Positions 44,040-56,111 of a stretch of DNA of 64,000 nt are shown piece after piece. Both the position numbers and the translations under genes were made by a program. The stretch lies in the NCBI GenBank assembly GCA_030533445.1, contig CM060078.1:20608591-20672590 (forward strand). The letters run 5' to 3'. The notes beneath the pieces were generated by a model. The model was not told where the DNA came from, ran no database searches, and saw only the letters and a program-made list of their open reading frames with translations. The stretch is from Cyprinodon diabolis. Taxonomy: Eukaryota > Chordata > Actinopteri > Cyprinodontiformes > Cyprinodontidae. Each line of letters opens with the position of its first letter. The first letter of the stretch is position 1.

Positions 44040-45599
44040 TTTCTCTCCTGATACGATTTTGAAACTTGTGCTGTGAGTATTGGTTAATACTGAGTACAAA
44101 TAACAGTATTTCACAAAACAAAATATATATATATATATATAATCATACCACGCCTGCATGCCTGTGATACAATAATCATTGTGGCCTCGCTGAGGTTAAA
44201 CCCTTGAATTGAAACATGAATGAATACAGGAAGAACTCATCTTAAACGGTAGTTGAAAGTTATTGTTAAAATTTAAAGTGGGCAAAGACTTTACAGGGGT
44301 TCTTGGCTTGAGATACTCATATATTTTGAAAGATCGTGGGCAGAACGAACTTGTTCTTGTTGCCTCCTCAAGTAACCAAATACATTCTATAGTTCTTGTG
44401 TTGTAAGCAGAGTCCATAACACAATGTTTAAATTAGATGGAGAAACATAATGTTGCAAAAGGGATGTTTTTCAAGTTGTAGATAGAAGAGCCACTTGGTT
44501 TCCACTCGGAGCAAAAAGGATTGTGCCCTTTCTAAGATCACTGCTTCAAGATCGGAGAAAGTGAGTGAGTTGTTTACTGGGCAGGCATGGTGCGATCAAT
44601 GTAAGCACTTCCTGGAGTTGGAGGGTAATCACTACGATGCTTACACTGGTAAAGGCCACTTGTTTTCCAAAACAAGAGTTCTGATCAGACAGCAGAATTT
44701 ATGGGGAATACTCAGATATGCACAAATCAAACAAAAATACCACTCTGTGCATGATTTTGACGAAAGAATATAATTTCAACATATTTAAAAGGTCAAAAAT
44801 TTGATTTTGCTTTATTACACCAAGAGAACTCAAAACCAATTTTGTTTGCTTGATGTGGCTCAAAAACATGAATTAGTTTCAATGTCTCAGGGAACTGTTT
44901 TAATTTTGTCCAAATTAAATTAGTTTGGGAGGGATTGTAGAACTTTATTATTTATAAACAAACTAGCTTAAGAAAAGGCAGAAGTCAGATCAGTAAAACC
45001 TCTCCGACATAGATGGGTTACCTTTATGTCTGTCACAGCTTACCAGAAAGCTGTGCCGCATTGTTGCACCTTCTCATATAAGCAAACTGGTTCAGGTTTT
45101 TGTGTTTTTAGTTTCTGACTCAAAAGCATCACACTATGGTAAGTATATACTGGGCTATCATCAGGTGAGGATGTAATACTGGCCTAAGTTGAGATGTGAC
45201 CATATTACAACTTACAGCAGTATCATGATTGAGGCCTTTGCTATTGACTACAGAGGACCTCAGTACTTACTGGAAGACTAATTGTGAAAATGAAGCCCTG
45301 CTTCCCTTGAACTCCCCCTGAACTTAATCCCAGACTTTAAATGATGCCCCTGTGTTTGTGTCTGACCCTGGTGTGGAAGCAGTACCTTCGTTATCCCTGG
45401 AAAATTGTAGGCTATGTGGGGAGCACACTACTGCCATTAGAGTGTGACTCTGCCTTTAACAAACAGCAGATGGGTTCTGGCATGTTTTGTGTTCCCCCTG
45501 GCAGATCTGCGACAATGTTGATACAAAGATCCAGAAGTGCCAATTAGATTTGCTAAATAGCTTTTTAAGCTTGGTTGATGTTTCAAAGGTTTAGATTCT
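44040..45599. other. unique DNA, no gene recognised
   Basis: AT microsatellite at 44122-44141. The 92-residue frame at 44495-44773 has a CDQC pair but no further zinc-finger pattern. Confidence 0.3.
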
Positions 45600-45760
45600 G
45601 TTTAACAAGATCGCAGAAACAGACTCAGTAATATTCAGTTTTTAAGTGGGAGCTTATTTTTATTTCCCATCTGACAAGCTCTGCTTTTTAATTTGAGACG
45701 CTGCATTAGATTGGTATACATTCACAATTATAGACCAGGATATATGTCAGCTTGTAAGAA
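45600..45760. promoter_or_regulatory. candidate conserved non-coding block
   Basis: Contains 'gcttatttttatttcccatc' near 45650, 'ctttttaatttgagacgctg' near 45684 and 'cattagattgg' near 45704. There is no repeat signature and no coding potential. Motif-based guess only. Confidence 0.2.
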
Positions 45761-47530
45761 TAAGACATGTCAACATGTGTAGTCGTTAAAATGCCGTTTA
45801 AAGTTTTATGGGAATTCATGTGGGTTTAAAGGCACATGTATCAGAGAATGAAGACGTATCTCAGCTCCAATTCCAGTTTTGGGGGAGTTTGAAATCTTTC
45901 CCACCAGGTGTGCAGAATGAGCCATATGGATTGCATTTACTGTTGATTTTGCTCAAATAATAAAAGATCTGTCATGGAGACAGAGAAAGCTGCTTCCAAA
46001 AAAAAGATGTATTCTAAAGATGAAAACGAAAGCATGCTGAGGTTAGATAAGTTGACACGCAACATAATCTGATTTTTTTTTTAAAAGTCTCCTTCTAGTT
46101 GATCCCTCATTCACACATGTGGTTTCAATTCTTTGGAATATGCACATTATTACTTTTGAAGCTCAAAAGGTGCAGGAGGATTATTTTTATCCTTATCTCA
46201 TGATCCACATGTCTTCGAATAAAAATCATACCAACATTATTACAGCTTTGATGCAACAAATTACTCTTGAATTCCAAGTAGCCCTCTACTGGTAGGGGAT
46301 AACTTATGCTGGCATGGAAATGTGTTTAGTCTAAAGCACACAATCTCTAAAGATTGTAGACTTGGAGAAGAGGATTTTCAAGATAACTCCTTGTTCTGGC
46401 CAAAGTTAAAAACTCTGCAACAAGGAATGTATGAAGAAAAATAACCTACTGAGTGCAGATTTGTAAAATACACAACCTGTCAAATGTTATTCCTTCAACA
46501 TCAACACTGTCCAAGTTCTGCAAAATCGTATCTAAAATGAAAGCGAAAAAATCCACAAGGTCATTGTATTTCATTCATACTATTTGAGATAAAATCTTAC
46601 CCCCTCAGCAAATCGATCCTGTCACAAAAAACTGACAACATGATGACAATGTTGCTTTGGAGTTTTTTTCAAGAAAGGGGAGGCACCCTGTTCTGCACTT
46701 ATGTTATATATTGAGGACAATCTAGGGCTGGTTTGTAAACTGTCAAAAAAAGGAAAACTGGGCAAGAGATAAGAAAAACAGAGGGATTTCATACCAACAA
46801 AATGAATGCAAGGGTTTTTTCCACCTTATGATAAATTATAAAGAGTCTCATCATTATTTTTTTTTTCTTCAATTTTTCTGACTCAGTTTTTGTGTATCTT
46901 TATATGTATGGCACTTAAATTACGTAGTACTGTATCGTCAATGTCAAAGCAAAGACAGAGTGAGGTCTGCTCACTAAAACATCTGAGTCCTTCTTGTTTT
47001 CCTGTAAGTCTGGTAATATAAGTAGGAAAACACAGATTTGAATGATCGACTTCCTGGATTTTCAAGCAAGTGTAGGATTTCCAATAAATTGGCCAAATCC
47101 ACTTCTCTGTTTCATAAAATACATTTAGTAAACACATTGAACTAAATAATTTGAGTCAGTTGTGTTTTGAAAGAAGTTTCTCATCATATCAAGCCAATTT
47201 CTCATATTGTGTATTAAAAAATATGTTTCTTACAGTGGAAATAATAGCAATTCAGTTCATGCTTGAATGAAGTACTTGTGCATTTATTGCAATGGTGTTT
47301 TTCAGTGCTATGAAATGTCACTGGTGTAGCTAGGCATATTTCACATTCTCAAGGAAAGTAAAGAAAGGCATCTTCACATAATTTGGATACATCGGCCTGC
47401 TCTGAAACTTTGTTCATATTCTTTAACTCCTCAAATACTTGGGCTTGTCAAAGCCACCTGTGCGTCACGTACTGACGAGACAGACATTGCCATATATTGA
47501 CATTAAAGAACATTGTATAACCTGAAACAG
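45761..47530. other. AT-rich unique DNA, no gene recognised
   Basis: No terminal repeats, exons or repeat families recognised. Confidence 0.3.
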
Positions 47531-47760
47531 GGGAGGGCAGCCTAGTGGTTAGGGCATAGGGCTTGGAATCCTGAGGTTCTGAGTTCGGGCCCCATTCCCA
47601 CAGACTGCCACTCTTGGTCCCTGAGCAATGCCATTAACCACACCCGGGCGCAGGACAATGGCAGCCCACTGCTCCCAAAGGGGATGGGTTAAATGCAGTG
47701 AGTTAATTTCATTGCATTGTACTTGTGACAGTTTAATGATAATACAAGCTTGAAATACAA
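47531..47760 (+). mobile_element. tRNA-derived SINE, most complete plus-strand copy
   Basis: The head 'ggagggcagcctagtggtta' includes an A-box-like TAGTGGTTAGG at 47543-47553. A B-box-like AGTTCGGGCCCC follows at 47582-47593. The body has 'ccctgagcaatgccattaac', 'cgcaggacaatggcagccca', 'ctgctcccaaaggggatggg' and 'ttaatttcattgcattgtac', ending near a short AT-rich tail. RNA polymerase III promoter boxes of this kind are known for tRNA-derived SINEs; activity cannot be judged. Confidence 0.85.
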
Positions 47761-48660
47761 ATGCAGAAAAAAAATACAAACAGAAACACATGTGACGAAA
47801 TTCTTTTTCCAAATTTATTGTTAGTAGCTTTAGGACTGTATGGTAACATGTATGCTAGTGTTTCTTTACACATAGGGTTATAGTAAGGGATTGGTTAGTG
47901 TAGGTTTTTTACTTTACAGTTCATGGGAATTTTTTGCAAGTTCCAACAAATAACCATCATGGACCCTGTGCGTCAATAATTGACAAGAGGGGCACCCCTC
48001 GTCAGTATCTGACGTGCAGGTGGCTTGACCATATATTAATATTAGATGAGTTGGGAGTGAGAATACATTGTGCAGTAACACAGACCAGAACCTTTAAAAG
48101 CTTTTTTATATGTTTTAATTAATACAATGTTGCACTAATACATTTGATTATAAGTCATTTAGCTACAAGCATTTCTAAAAATCAAATTTTCCTAAAACTC
48201 CTATGTATCTGAGGTAAAGCTAGGAGGTGAGGTGTCCAACCAAAAGAGTGAGGGTTTGTTTTTGGCACAGACGCATGCTCAAATATATTTTATGCCAGGT
48301 GCTTAAGCCAAAATAGGGTTTCCGTTGAAAAAGAAAGTTTGATCAAATATTTTATATTTAGAAAGGAGCCAGGTAATGTTTTCAGTATCCAATAATGTTA
48401 AGTATGGTAGTCTATTTTTGCGCCAAAAAATCTTGGGGAGGCGACCAACACAAACATTAACATGTGTCTGATGCTACAGGTCAAGGGGAACGTTTGGTAG
48501 CTGCAGTTGTTCGGTCTTGGAAGGAGGAAGAGGATGGGGCAAGGCAGGGTCTTGTGCGTGCCTTGGCCCTCCCTGTTTCTTATGGTACATTCACTGCAAC
48601 CACGGTGTCCAAGATCATTTCCACCTGCAACGCAAGGATTTCACTGCACTTTTCATGCAT
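47761..48660. other. unique DNA
   Basis: No recognised repeat until the Harbinger-like coding relic. Frames at 48464-48731 show no domains. Confidence 0.3.
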
Positions 48661-48689
48661 CATCAAATAGGAAGAACTTGAGCTTCTAT

Positions 48690-48960
48690 TTGATCTCAAC
48701 ATGGCAGACCGAGTTTTTATGGAGCGAGTGACAGAGCTTGCTTTGCTGTAGAAAGCCAAATAACGCTGTTGGGGCGATGTCTATGGCTCCACCTGATTCT
48801 CCAGAGACGGAAACAGTTTGGAGAGTACCACCAATTTCTCCAAGCATCTGGATGCAGGTCAGATTCTGCAGTACTTCCTTTTATCTAGACAGGAAGAAAA
48901 CTCTAGTTCTGGCGAAAGGCAAGGGTCTCAAGTGAGGGACAACAAATGGTAAATGATTCA
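48690..48960 (+). pseudogene. HARBI1-like (PIF/Harbinger) transposase N-terminal fragment
   Basis: One frame at about 48763-48860 reads TLLGRCLWLHLILQRRKQFGEYHQFLQASG. This follows the HARBI1-type N-terminal pattern of a W-x-H-P stretch, a basic run and FGEY-H-L. After a frameshift, 48858-48893 reads AGQILQYFLLSR, matching the following YFR-(M/L)-S-R motif. PIF/Harbinger transposases are DDE nucleases whose catalytic domain lies further on; that part is absent here. Upstream, ATGGCAGACCGAG at 48700 may be the old start region. Two in-frame stops and the frameshift show it is dead. Confidence 0.6.
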
Positions 48961-51289
48961 ACAGTTCTTAAAAGAGCTTTTTTCAAAAGCCTAAAACCAC
49001 GTTAGAGCATTCCTTATTTCAGCCTTTGTCAACATTATTTTCTCCATATTCCATGTTGAAAAAAGCTTTGTCTTGGCTGCATTCTTTCAACCGAGGTCCA
49101 AACCAGTCCCTGATTGGTTGTCGTAACCAGATTTCACAGAAAAGTTCACATTTTTTAATTTCAGCTCTCACCCCTGGAACTTCAACGCTCTTGCCCATGC
49201 CATTTTCATAGGGATTTTATGTAAGGATTTACATACTATACAGAATTCTAAGAACCTAAGTAAATGAATATAAAATATTTTAAAACTTGTTGGCCAATAA
49301 ATAACAGAGAGTCTAATTTTATTTTCAAATATTTATGCATGAAGAAAGGACGCTTTAAGCATCTATGGTAAAAGGGTCCGTGTTTGGACACTATTAGAGA
49401 TGTACTGTATCGTTTGCATGACTACATCAATACATTGCTGCATAATATTTTAAGGAACAATTTGATCGAAGGCATATCGGATTTTATCCTGCTCGTTCGT
49501 GCTGTTTTAAACAATAACTAAGCCTTTGTGACATTCATAACAGTTGGACTCTCTTTCACTTCGATCTTGTCTATTGTTACAAAGGAATCTGTCCTCAATC
49601 AGCATTGCCCTGGAAGGGTTGGTTCATGATGAAACTGAATGCTCAATGGTAAAACCTCAAGCCAGAAAGGATAAACATCAAAAAACGCTTGTCTGTTTAC
49701 TTGGCAGACAGATTTTGAACATGTGGCTGTGGTATTGTGAATTTGTGATACTGAAATGAAAAGAGCCCGACGCCTGTGGGAAATGGATTATTTGCAGATT
49801 TCCTCTTTTCCGCAGCTTTTTTCCTGCACATACAAATATGCATACCCTCACCACTGGCCACCAACATCTTCCATCAACAGCATTACTGAAGCTGGTCTTG
49901 TCATCTTTAAAGTAGCTGTTGTTACTCTATTCAAATGGCAGAGCAGAACTCCTATTCAATGTTTGATTCTGACTCTTTACAGACGACCTGTAAAATAAGA
50001 CTCCCAGGCGGCAGCTATAAAACGCAGGAGTTGGAGGGGAGTGTTCTTATATGAAATGGGTCTCACTGGGAACATGAATATGACAGACACTTCACAAAAC
50101 TTAAGGACCTCACAGTAGTTTTGACCTATATGTTGCCCACCAGAACTATGGTTGGAGGTCAGTGATTGCTCATAATCTGTAACGATTGAGAAAATATTTC
50201 CATATAAGAACATATAATTTTTTGACCACAAAAAAAAAAAAGAAATAAATAAAAGCTTTGACTGTAACTGAGTATACTTAATTTTGAGAGTGGCCAGTCC
50301 TGCAGAGATACCAACCAGATATTTTATGCAATATGTTCACAAGATACTTTGTGGTTCTGGAGTGCAAAAAACTCCCTGCTTACTTTTACACCAGGAGAAT
50401 GAATATCTGCAACTGGGCAGTAGTTTCCAGTACAATTAAGGTGAGTTATGTTTTATATGCATATTAGACATACTCTGTTTTACCTTGAGGTTGGGGAAAA
50501 AACTTACCACAATGCATGATGTAAGGGTATGCTGCATTTGCACTTTGATGTCAGAGTTTTGAAACAATGATTTATAAAGCTGATTGCAATATCTAGACAA
50601 CTGGATCCCATAATCCTGTCAAACTGTTTTGCAACCTCTTGTAGCCAAATTTTTTTATAGCATCCACAAAATGCTGGGAAAAAGTTTGTGATTAGTCTCT
50701 TCACTGGAAAAAAAAAAGGTAAATCACATTAATCACCAACTGTAATTGGAATTAAATAAGGTACTAATTATTACACTTTAGCTGCCATTTTAAATATTAC
50801 TCAAACACACTTTATTTCTTATCCATGCACGTCTAAAAATTTAACATTCAAGGTATTAAAGAATCCAATATACATTCTCCCTTTCCTTAAATGCTCCTGC
50901 AGCCCCTTCGTAGCTCGTTTTACTCAGAGATCTGATAATCATCTTAATCCAGTGAACAGCCTGGGCTTTTCTACTCTTACAACTTGTACAGTTGTAGGGA
51001 CATCAGTGCGAACCTACTGAATATAGTTGTCTGTGTGGGCTAGTTCTGGCGGAGGCAAAAAGGCATGTGTAAGGCCAGATCGCACTGCGTTGATCACCTG
51101 ACCCACACTACCACGCTTGACTGGAAGTGTGGGAATGTGCCATCTGATATCATACCTCCAGAAGGACCAGCAAGGACAAAGAAAATCCTTGGGAGGAAGG
51201 TGTGGATGTGTTGATCTGATCAACAAAGTTAAAAGGGGTCTAAATCAAACGGTTCTATCATAATCTACATTGCATTGCTCTGAAACTTG
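48961..51289. other. unique DNA, no gene recognised
   Basis: Contains an odd 15-bp palindrome GTTGATCTGATCAAC at 51210-51224. The minus frame at 51014-51226 is unidentified. Otherwise AT-rich. Confidence 0.28.
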
Positions 51290-51485
51290 CTTCTTCGAAG
51301 CTGGTTCCTGTTCAAGCAAGCTGAAACAAAGGAGATGTTAGACGCAGGAACTATGCACTAATTTACATTCTTTAACAGAGTAACAGCTGCTTCTTTTGGC
51401 ATCTTAAGTTTCTGTGGAAATAGTTGCCTTGCTATGCTGGACCACAGCCCAAATTGCAATCAAAAACTGTCAAATGTTCCTCGGT
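51290..51485. promoter_or_regulatory. candidate conserved non-coding block
   Basis: Contains 'gaaacaaaggagatg' (SOX-like ACAAAG) near 51324, 'ctaatttacattc' near 51358 and 'aacagctgcttc' (E-box CAGCTG) near 51384. Balanced composition, no repeat signature, no recognised coding frame. Confidence 0.22.
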
Positions 51486-52289
51486 TGATATATGAAATTT
51501 TGTCTTTTTTTTATTTTAATTACATATATATATATACAGCGCCTCTGGAAATATGAATACCACTTCTATTTTTTGCATTTCAACATGTTACTCAGCAAAT
51601 ACAGCTTTAAATCTTCTAGATTCTGTAACTATGTATATGTAGATTTATTCTTATATGTTTTTTTTTTGTTGTTGTTGCTGCTGATTTTTTTGCCACATTT
51701 TTAGTTGGTTTCCAGTATTTTGTCATTCTGGAAAATTAACTACTCTCAAGTGTTAAGTGAAAAACAATGACATGTGTTGTATTTTTATGTGGTAAAGGAT
51801 ATTATACAATGGAAAAATACTTCAAATCAGCAGAATTAAATAAAAATTCATTATTTTCTAAATCTTATAACCAAAATAAGTCATTTATAACTTTGACCCA
51901 TTTTTTTACAATAAAATGTAGGTCAAGTTTGCTTTCTCATTGTGCAAAGTATTATTTAATAACATGCCCCTATAACACCCTGTGTATGTGTCTGAGATTT
52001 TTAGGTTATTTTATCTCTCAGGCAGAACAGCAACCAAGGTGGCGCCTGATTTGTTTTGACTGATACAGTAAGTGATGGTTCTGGTAAAATGCTTACTGTT
52101 TGTGTTTTGGGGATATTCTGCTGTCAGGTTTTGGTTTGGAAATGCTGTCCTATTTCAAGTGTTTTCCTGTTTGATATTAAACACACCTGCACGCAAAGAT
52201 TAACCAATGTGTTTTTACTTGTCCCTCTCATAGTTTCACCATGGGACCATATTAACGGTAACTGTCCCGTTCTTATTTAGCTCTTTTTT
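51486..52289. other. AT-rich DNA, possible decayed Tc1-type MITE
   Basis: After a short TA run at 51524-51538, 'acagcgcctctggaaatatg' resembles the terminus of a common fish Tc1/mariner-type repeat. I cannot find its partner terminus, so I do not call an element. Confidence 0.25.
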
Positions 52290-52552
52290 CATGTCACGAG
52301 ACTTGACCAAAGCATTTTACTCCACATTCAGTCAATCACCCACTCATGCACACTTTACATGGGGCAAGTTACTTTATAGCTACAGGTTCCGTGGGACAGA
52401 CTGAAAGAAACAAGGCTGTTTCTCTCTGACCACCATCAGTAGGCAGTGTAGGTGAAGTGTCTTGCCTAATGACATTGAAAGCCAGAGCTGGGGCTGGTGC
52501 CAACAACTTCAGTGCCACCTCCTGCGTTCGATGCCACTGTCTGGCTTATTGC
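52290..52552 (-). mobile_element. SINE/LINE tail repeat, minus copy of the 6.3-kb family
   Basis: On the minus strand: 'gtggcatcgaacgcaggagg' (B-box-like), 'ggcaagacacttcacctaca', 'ctgatggtggtcagagag', 'ctgtagctataaagtaactt', 'gtgggtgattgactgaatgt' and 'aaaatgctttgg'. It shares several blocks with 6240-6480. The tRNA-like head suggests a SINE. Confidence 0.62.
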
Positions 52553-52671
52553 TCTTACAGGCAGGAATTCTGTGGTGGAACATATGTCCAGGGGCTTTTT
52601 GTGCATTTTTGAGTTGTGCGCATGTGTCAGTGCCCCCTCCACAAAATTCCTCTACACTGTAAATGCCTCTG

Positions 52672-53075
52672 CCAGTGTTCTGTCAGATGAGCATACCCCA
52701 TCAGACCAGCATACCAGTCAGTACGCATGTTCAAGATGTCAGATTTGCGTTTATCCCTTTAGTTTTGTACGAAAAATAGACTTTAAACTACCTCAACAGG
52801 CATGTATCCCTTTAGTCATGTACAAAAAACTATTTAAGCTGAGATCACCATACGCTTCAAAAAACACCGAAAAGTAATTAATTAAATTGTTTTTTGTACA
52901 TGACTAAAGGGATGCATGCCCGTTGAGGTAGTTTAGTTTATTTTTCGCACAAAAATAAAGAGATAAAGTAAATGGATAAACAGTGATAAACTAAAGGAAT
53001 AGACTAAAGGGATAAATGGGTATTGACTATTGATATGCTGGTCTAACCGGCTATGCTCATCTGACAGAACACCAG
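52672..53075. mobile_element. 404-bp palindromic (foldback) element
   Basis: The two halves are inverted copies with substitutions and small indels. The outermost word GTTCTGTCAGATGAGCAT at the left is mirrored at 53051-53068. The inner arms include a perfect 25-bp inverted pair at 52806-52830 and 52889-52913. The word 'atccctttag' appears at several sites along the arms, in both orientations. No coding potential. Superfamily unknown and target duplication not seen. Confidence 0.75.
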
Positions 53076-53989
53076 CGATTTTGTTTTTCACCTAGAGAGG
53101 CAGCAAAGTGCCAGGATGCACCTAGTCAGCAGGAATTCTCAATAAGAAGAAGAGGCCTTTGCCGACGTTATCAGTGCAAGTTATATTTACAATTTATTGG
53201 TGTACTTAATACAGAATTAAAAGTAATTTGCCTGTCCAGCAGATTTTTTGCAGCAGCAGCAGATCTCCTAAACACTCACTTAGCCGGCTCCGTTCTCTCC
53301 CACTCTGTCTCTTTTCAACTATATCGAAAAACGTAGTTGTCAGGATTCTTTTTTGGACATTTATGGTCTAGTCTATTTGAGTGAAAATATAGCTAAAAAA
53401 AAAGCCACAGCAGCAAACAAGAATTACTTTTTCGTACTTCAGCTCAATGGCGACCGCTAGCCAAACAACGCATGAGTGACACCTGGGGGTGACGTAAATA
53501 ATGTGCTGGAGGCACGCATGCAAAATGAAACAAGTAGCCAATCCCACTTTCGACAGTAGGCAAAGTTGTTTGGCTAATTTTTTGTAGGCATCACCGTGGT
53601 CAAAGGTTATGGATTTTTATGTATTTTTTCTTCTTTTTTCTTTATCTTGGCAAAACTGTGTTGTTAAAATTCCTCAAAAAGGACAATTTAGCAAAACTAA
53701 AATCCTCTGCAAAAAAACAAATAATTTCCTTTCATTATGTAGTTCCAAAAATGACGAATTGAAAATCAACATTTATTCTTTTATTTCATTGTGTTTTGTA
53801 CATTTTATTTATAAAACAGCAGGATATTTTTAGATATGCCAAATATTTTGACTATCGAGTGTCCTGAATTTATATTACCTTTGGCAGCCTTGAACTTTTG
53901 AATGCTCTCTAAAGGAAAAAAGCACCTTGTGACTGGAAGTCAACTCTCTGTTTTCTGTTTATTACATAAAAACAGTTTGAGATGCAGCT
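53076..53989. other. unique DNA with a CpG-bearing segment
   Basis: The stretch 53270-53590 is less AT-rich and has several CpGs ('ggcgaccgctagccaaac' near 53449). It may be part of an old DNA transposon, but I could not pair its ends. Confidence 0.25.
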
Positions 53990-54480
53990 TTAAGCTTGCT
54001 GTCATGAACTCTTTGGTGTTAGGAGAGAACGTTTATCTCCTTTAGCTCTTCACCCAGTTATTTGACACAAACGTGCATCCTGCAAATTGCACCCTTGACT
54101 GCCTCTCACATGAGACGTATTTTGAGACACAGATACACTAAGGGCAAAGTTACTGGAGCACATTTTCTTAGCTCCCTCACTGAAAGTGCAGCATTTGTTA
54201 ATATCAAGAAATTCAACAATATGGAAAAAATATTTCAGATGTGGAATCAGACAGCTTTGTTTTATTTATTATTGAGATCTACAAAGTGGTTATGTTTTAT
54301 CACTCCAAACATTTATGATAAGCAGAATTCGTGTTTCTCTTTGTGAGGCCTGCGTTGCTTTTGCTGTGAGCCAATTAAATTCAACCCCATCTGTTGTTTC
54401 TGTGCTCTAGAACGCCACCAGATGAATGTTTTTGTTGATCTGTATTGATGAATGATTTATCCTACTTCTGTTTTCTTCTG
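53990..54480. promoter_or_regulatory. long candidate conserved non-coding element
   Basis: About 490 bp free of repeat signature and of even composition. It carries 'gtgagccaattaaattcaac' near 54366 (CCAATTAAA), 'tgatgaatgatttatcc' near 54446, 'cacatgagacg' near 54107 (E-box CACATG) and 'aaatatttcagatgtgg' near 54228. The 94-residue frame inside is not recognisable as protein. By length and texture it is among the best enhancer candidates here; proof would be conservation. Confidence 0.33.
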
Positions 54481-55035
54481 CTAACTGGACCAAGTCCATT
54501 TCCTTTGCAAAAGAAAGAATTTTTCAGGCGACCGTACACACGCACACACACAAATGCACATCAGGTTTTTCCAGATGCTCTGAAACAAAGGCTCAATTCT
54601 TGGAAAATTCCCCCTAACTCTAAATTTGATTAGACATATAAACCGGTTCTGATTCCCAGCCCCTTTTTTGTTTTTTTGGAGATCTGTGCTTCATTTGCAG
54701 GCAGTTAGTGTCATATTAGTGTGCAGCTTGGTTGAGTCATGCTTTTCTTTAATGGGTAAGAGAAGAAGTTGGTTCCACATGCTGTGTCTTGCATAGGATT
54801 ATTTTTTTCCAGGATCATAGTGCAGAATGCATGTAATCTAAATACAGTGCGGCTGAAGTGGGATACAACAGAAGCTGTCACATCTTTCTTTATGTCTATA
54901 GCAAAAGTCTGTTTAAAGCAGATTTAGAAATTAAGCGTTAATATTTTTTATTATAACAGGTCGTAGTATTTATAAGCCCAACTAAGGAAGAGGCTGAACA
55001 CTAAGGATTTTCCTGTGTGAGACCTGTTATAATCT
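54481..55035. other. unique DNA containing a 13-bp inverted pair
   Basis: ATTATAACAGGTC at 54950-54962 and its exact reverse complement at 55021-55033, 58 bp apart. An 'acacacgcacacacacaaat' CA-rich stretch lies at about 54536-54555. No gene recognised. Confidence 0.35.
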
Positions 55036-55439
55036 GGATGGAATTTGCATTTAGTGGTTGAGAGGAGCCAGTAGGTATATTTTCACCATTCTATTATCAA
55101 AAACACTCTTTCTTAGCCCTTCTGCTGTATCATAGAATGTGATGATAACAGATCCATTACATTGCTCATGAGTTAGGAAGATTAAATTTTAAAAATCCAG
55201 CTGATCTTTACAGTTAACTGTCCCTAAACAAGCGTACTCTTGTAATATTTACACAAAAGTACCGAATTTATTATTTTTTTTAAGACTTGCAAAAAATCTT
55301 TAGAGATGCAACATGTATAGTATATTTTATGAACAGCGAGTTTTCTTAAAATGATGTAGTTAAAACCCTTTCAAAATAAAAAGCATTATTTCCATAAGAA
55401 CAGGAATCATTTCATTGATCCATATTGTAGACTCACTGA
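55036..55439. other. AT-rich unique DNA
   Basis: Nothing recognised before the Penelope-like element. Confidence 0.3.
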
Positions 55440-55686
55440 ACTTGAATTGGAAACTGTTTTAAAGAGAAAGGTTTGAACACTCATAATTTAACACATGATC
55501 AACAAAAAGCACTGACTGAATTTGAACATAATAAATCTATTGATATTATAGCCTGATAAAGGAGGGGCCATTATTGTAATGATTGGTAATAATTATGAGA
55601 AGGATGCTCTAAGACAATTAGAAAATTCAACCTTCTATAAAAAAAACCAAAAAAAAAACCCAAAGAAATATCTCAATGAATGAATA

Positions 55687-56040
55687 TTGATACTTAAAGA
55701 GGGGTTCTCACACAATGAAATCTCTCTGAAGGAGAAAAAAATCCTAATGAATGAACACCAACTCAAAGCTTTTTTTTTTACCAAAAATCCACAAAACCAA
55801 GAAAAACCGCCTGGGAGACTTATTATTTTAGGAATTGGAAATATAACTGAAAGAATGTCAAGGTTTTTAGATTTTTATAGTAAGAATTTTGTACCGACCT
55901 TAAAATCTTACATTAAAGATAGCTCTCACTTTCTGAACCTCCTTAAAAACCTCCCACCTACTGATTCAGATGAAATGATGTATACTTTAGATGTTGAATC
56001 TCTGTACACAAATACTATCCATGAACAGGGCTTGAATTAA
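55687..56040 (+). pseudogene. Penelope-type reverse transcriptase fragment (117 residues)
   Basis: The frame includes FFTKNPQNQEKPPGRLIILG, the counterpart of the Penelope motif PKIHK...PPGRPIVSG. It continues with MSRFLDFYSKNFVPTLKSYI, DSSHFLNLLKNLPP and TLDVESLYTN, the motif A region with its D-V-x-S-L-Y-T-N signature. It ends in a stop where active relatives continue; the remaining palm motifs, including YIDD, lie after the insertion. It is a remnant of about one quarter of the usual reverse transcriptase ORF and not a host gene. Confidence 0.85.
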
Positions 56041-56111
56041 TTACATTTTTCCCTATACCAGATCTTCAAAATCACCTTCACTGGCATTTTTAATTAAGCT
56101 AATTGCATTTT

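Noticed and set aside
44495..44773. 92-residue frame with a CDQC pair
   Set aside because: Only one cysteine pair, and no C2H2, BED or RING pattern follows.
47531..47600. tRNA gene (A and B boxes visible)
   Set aside because: The boxes belong to a dispersed SINE family with four copies in the window; no cloverleaf with an anticodon arm could be drawn.
51536..51740. Tc1/mariner-type MITE beginning 'acagcgcctctgg'
   Set aside because: Only one terminus resembles the known repeat; no inverted partner or TA duplication could be found.
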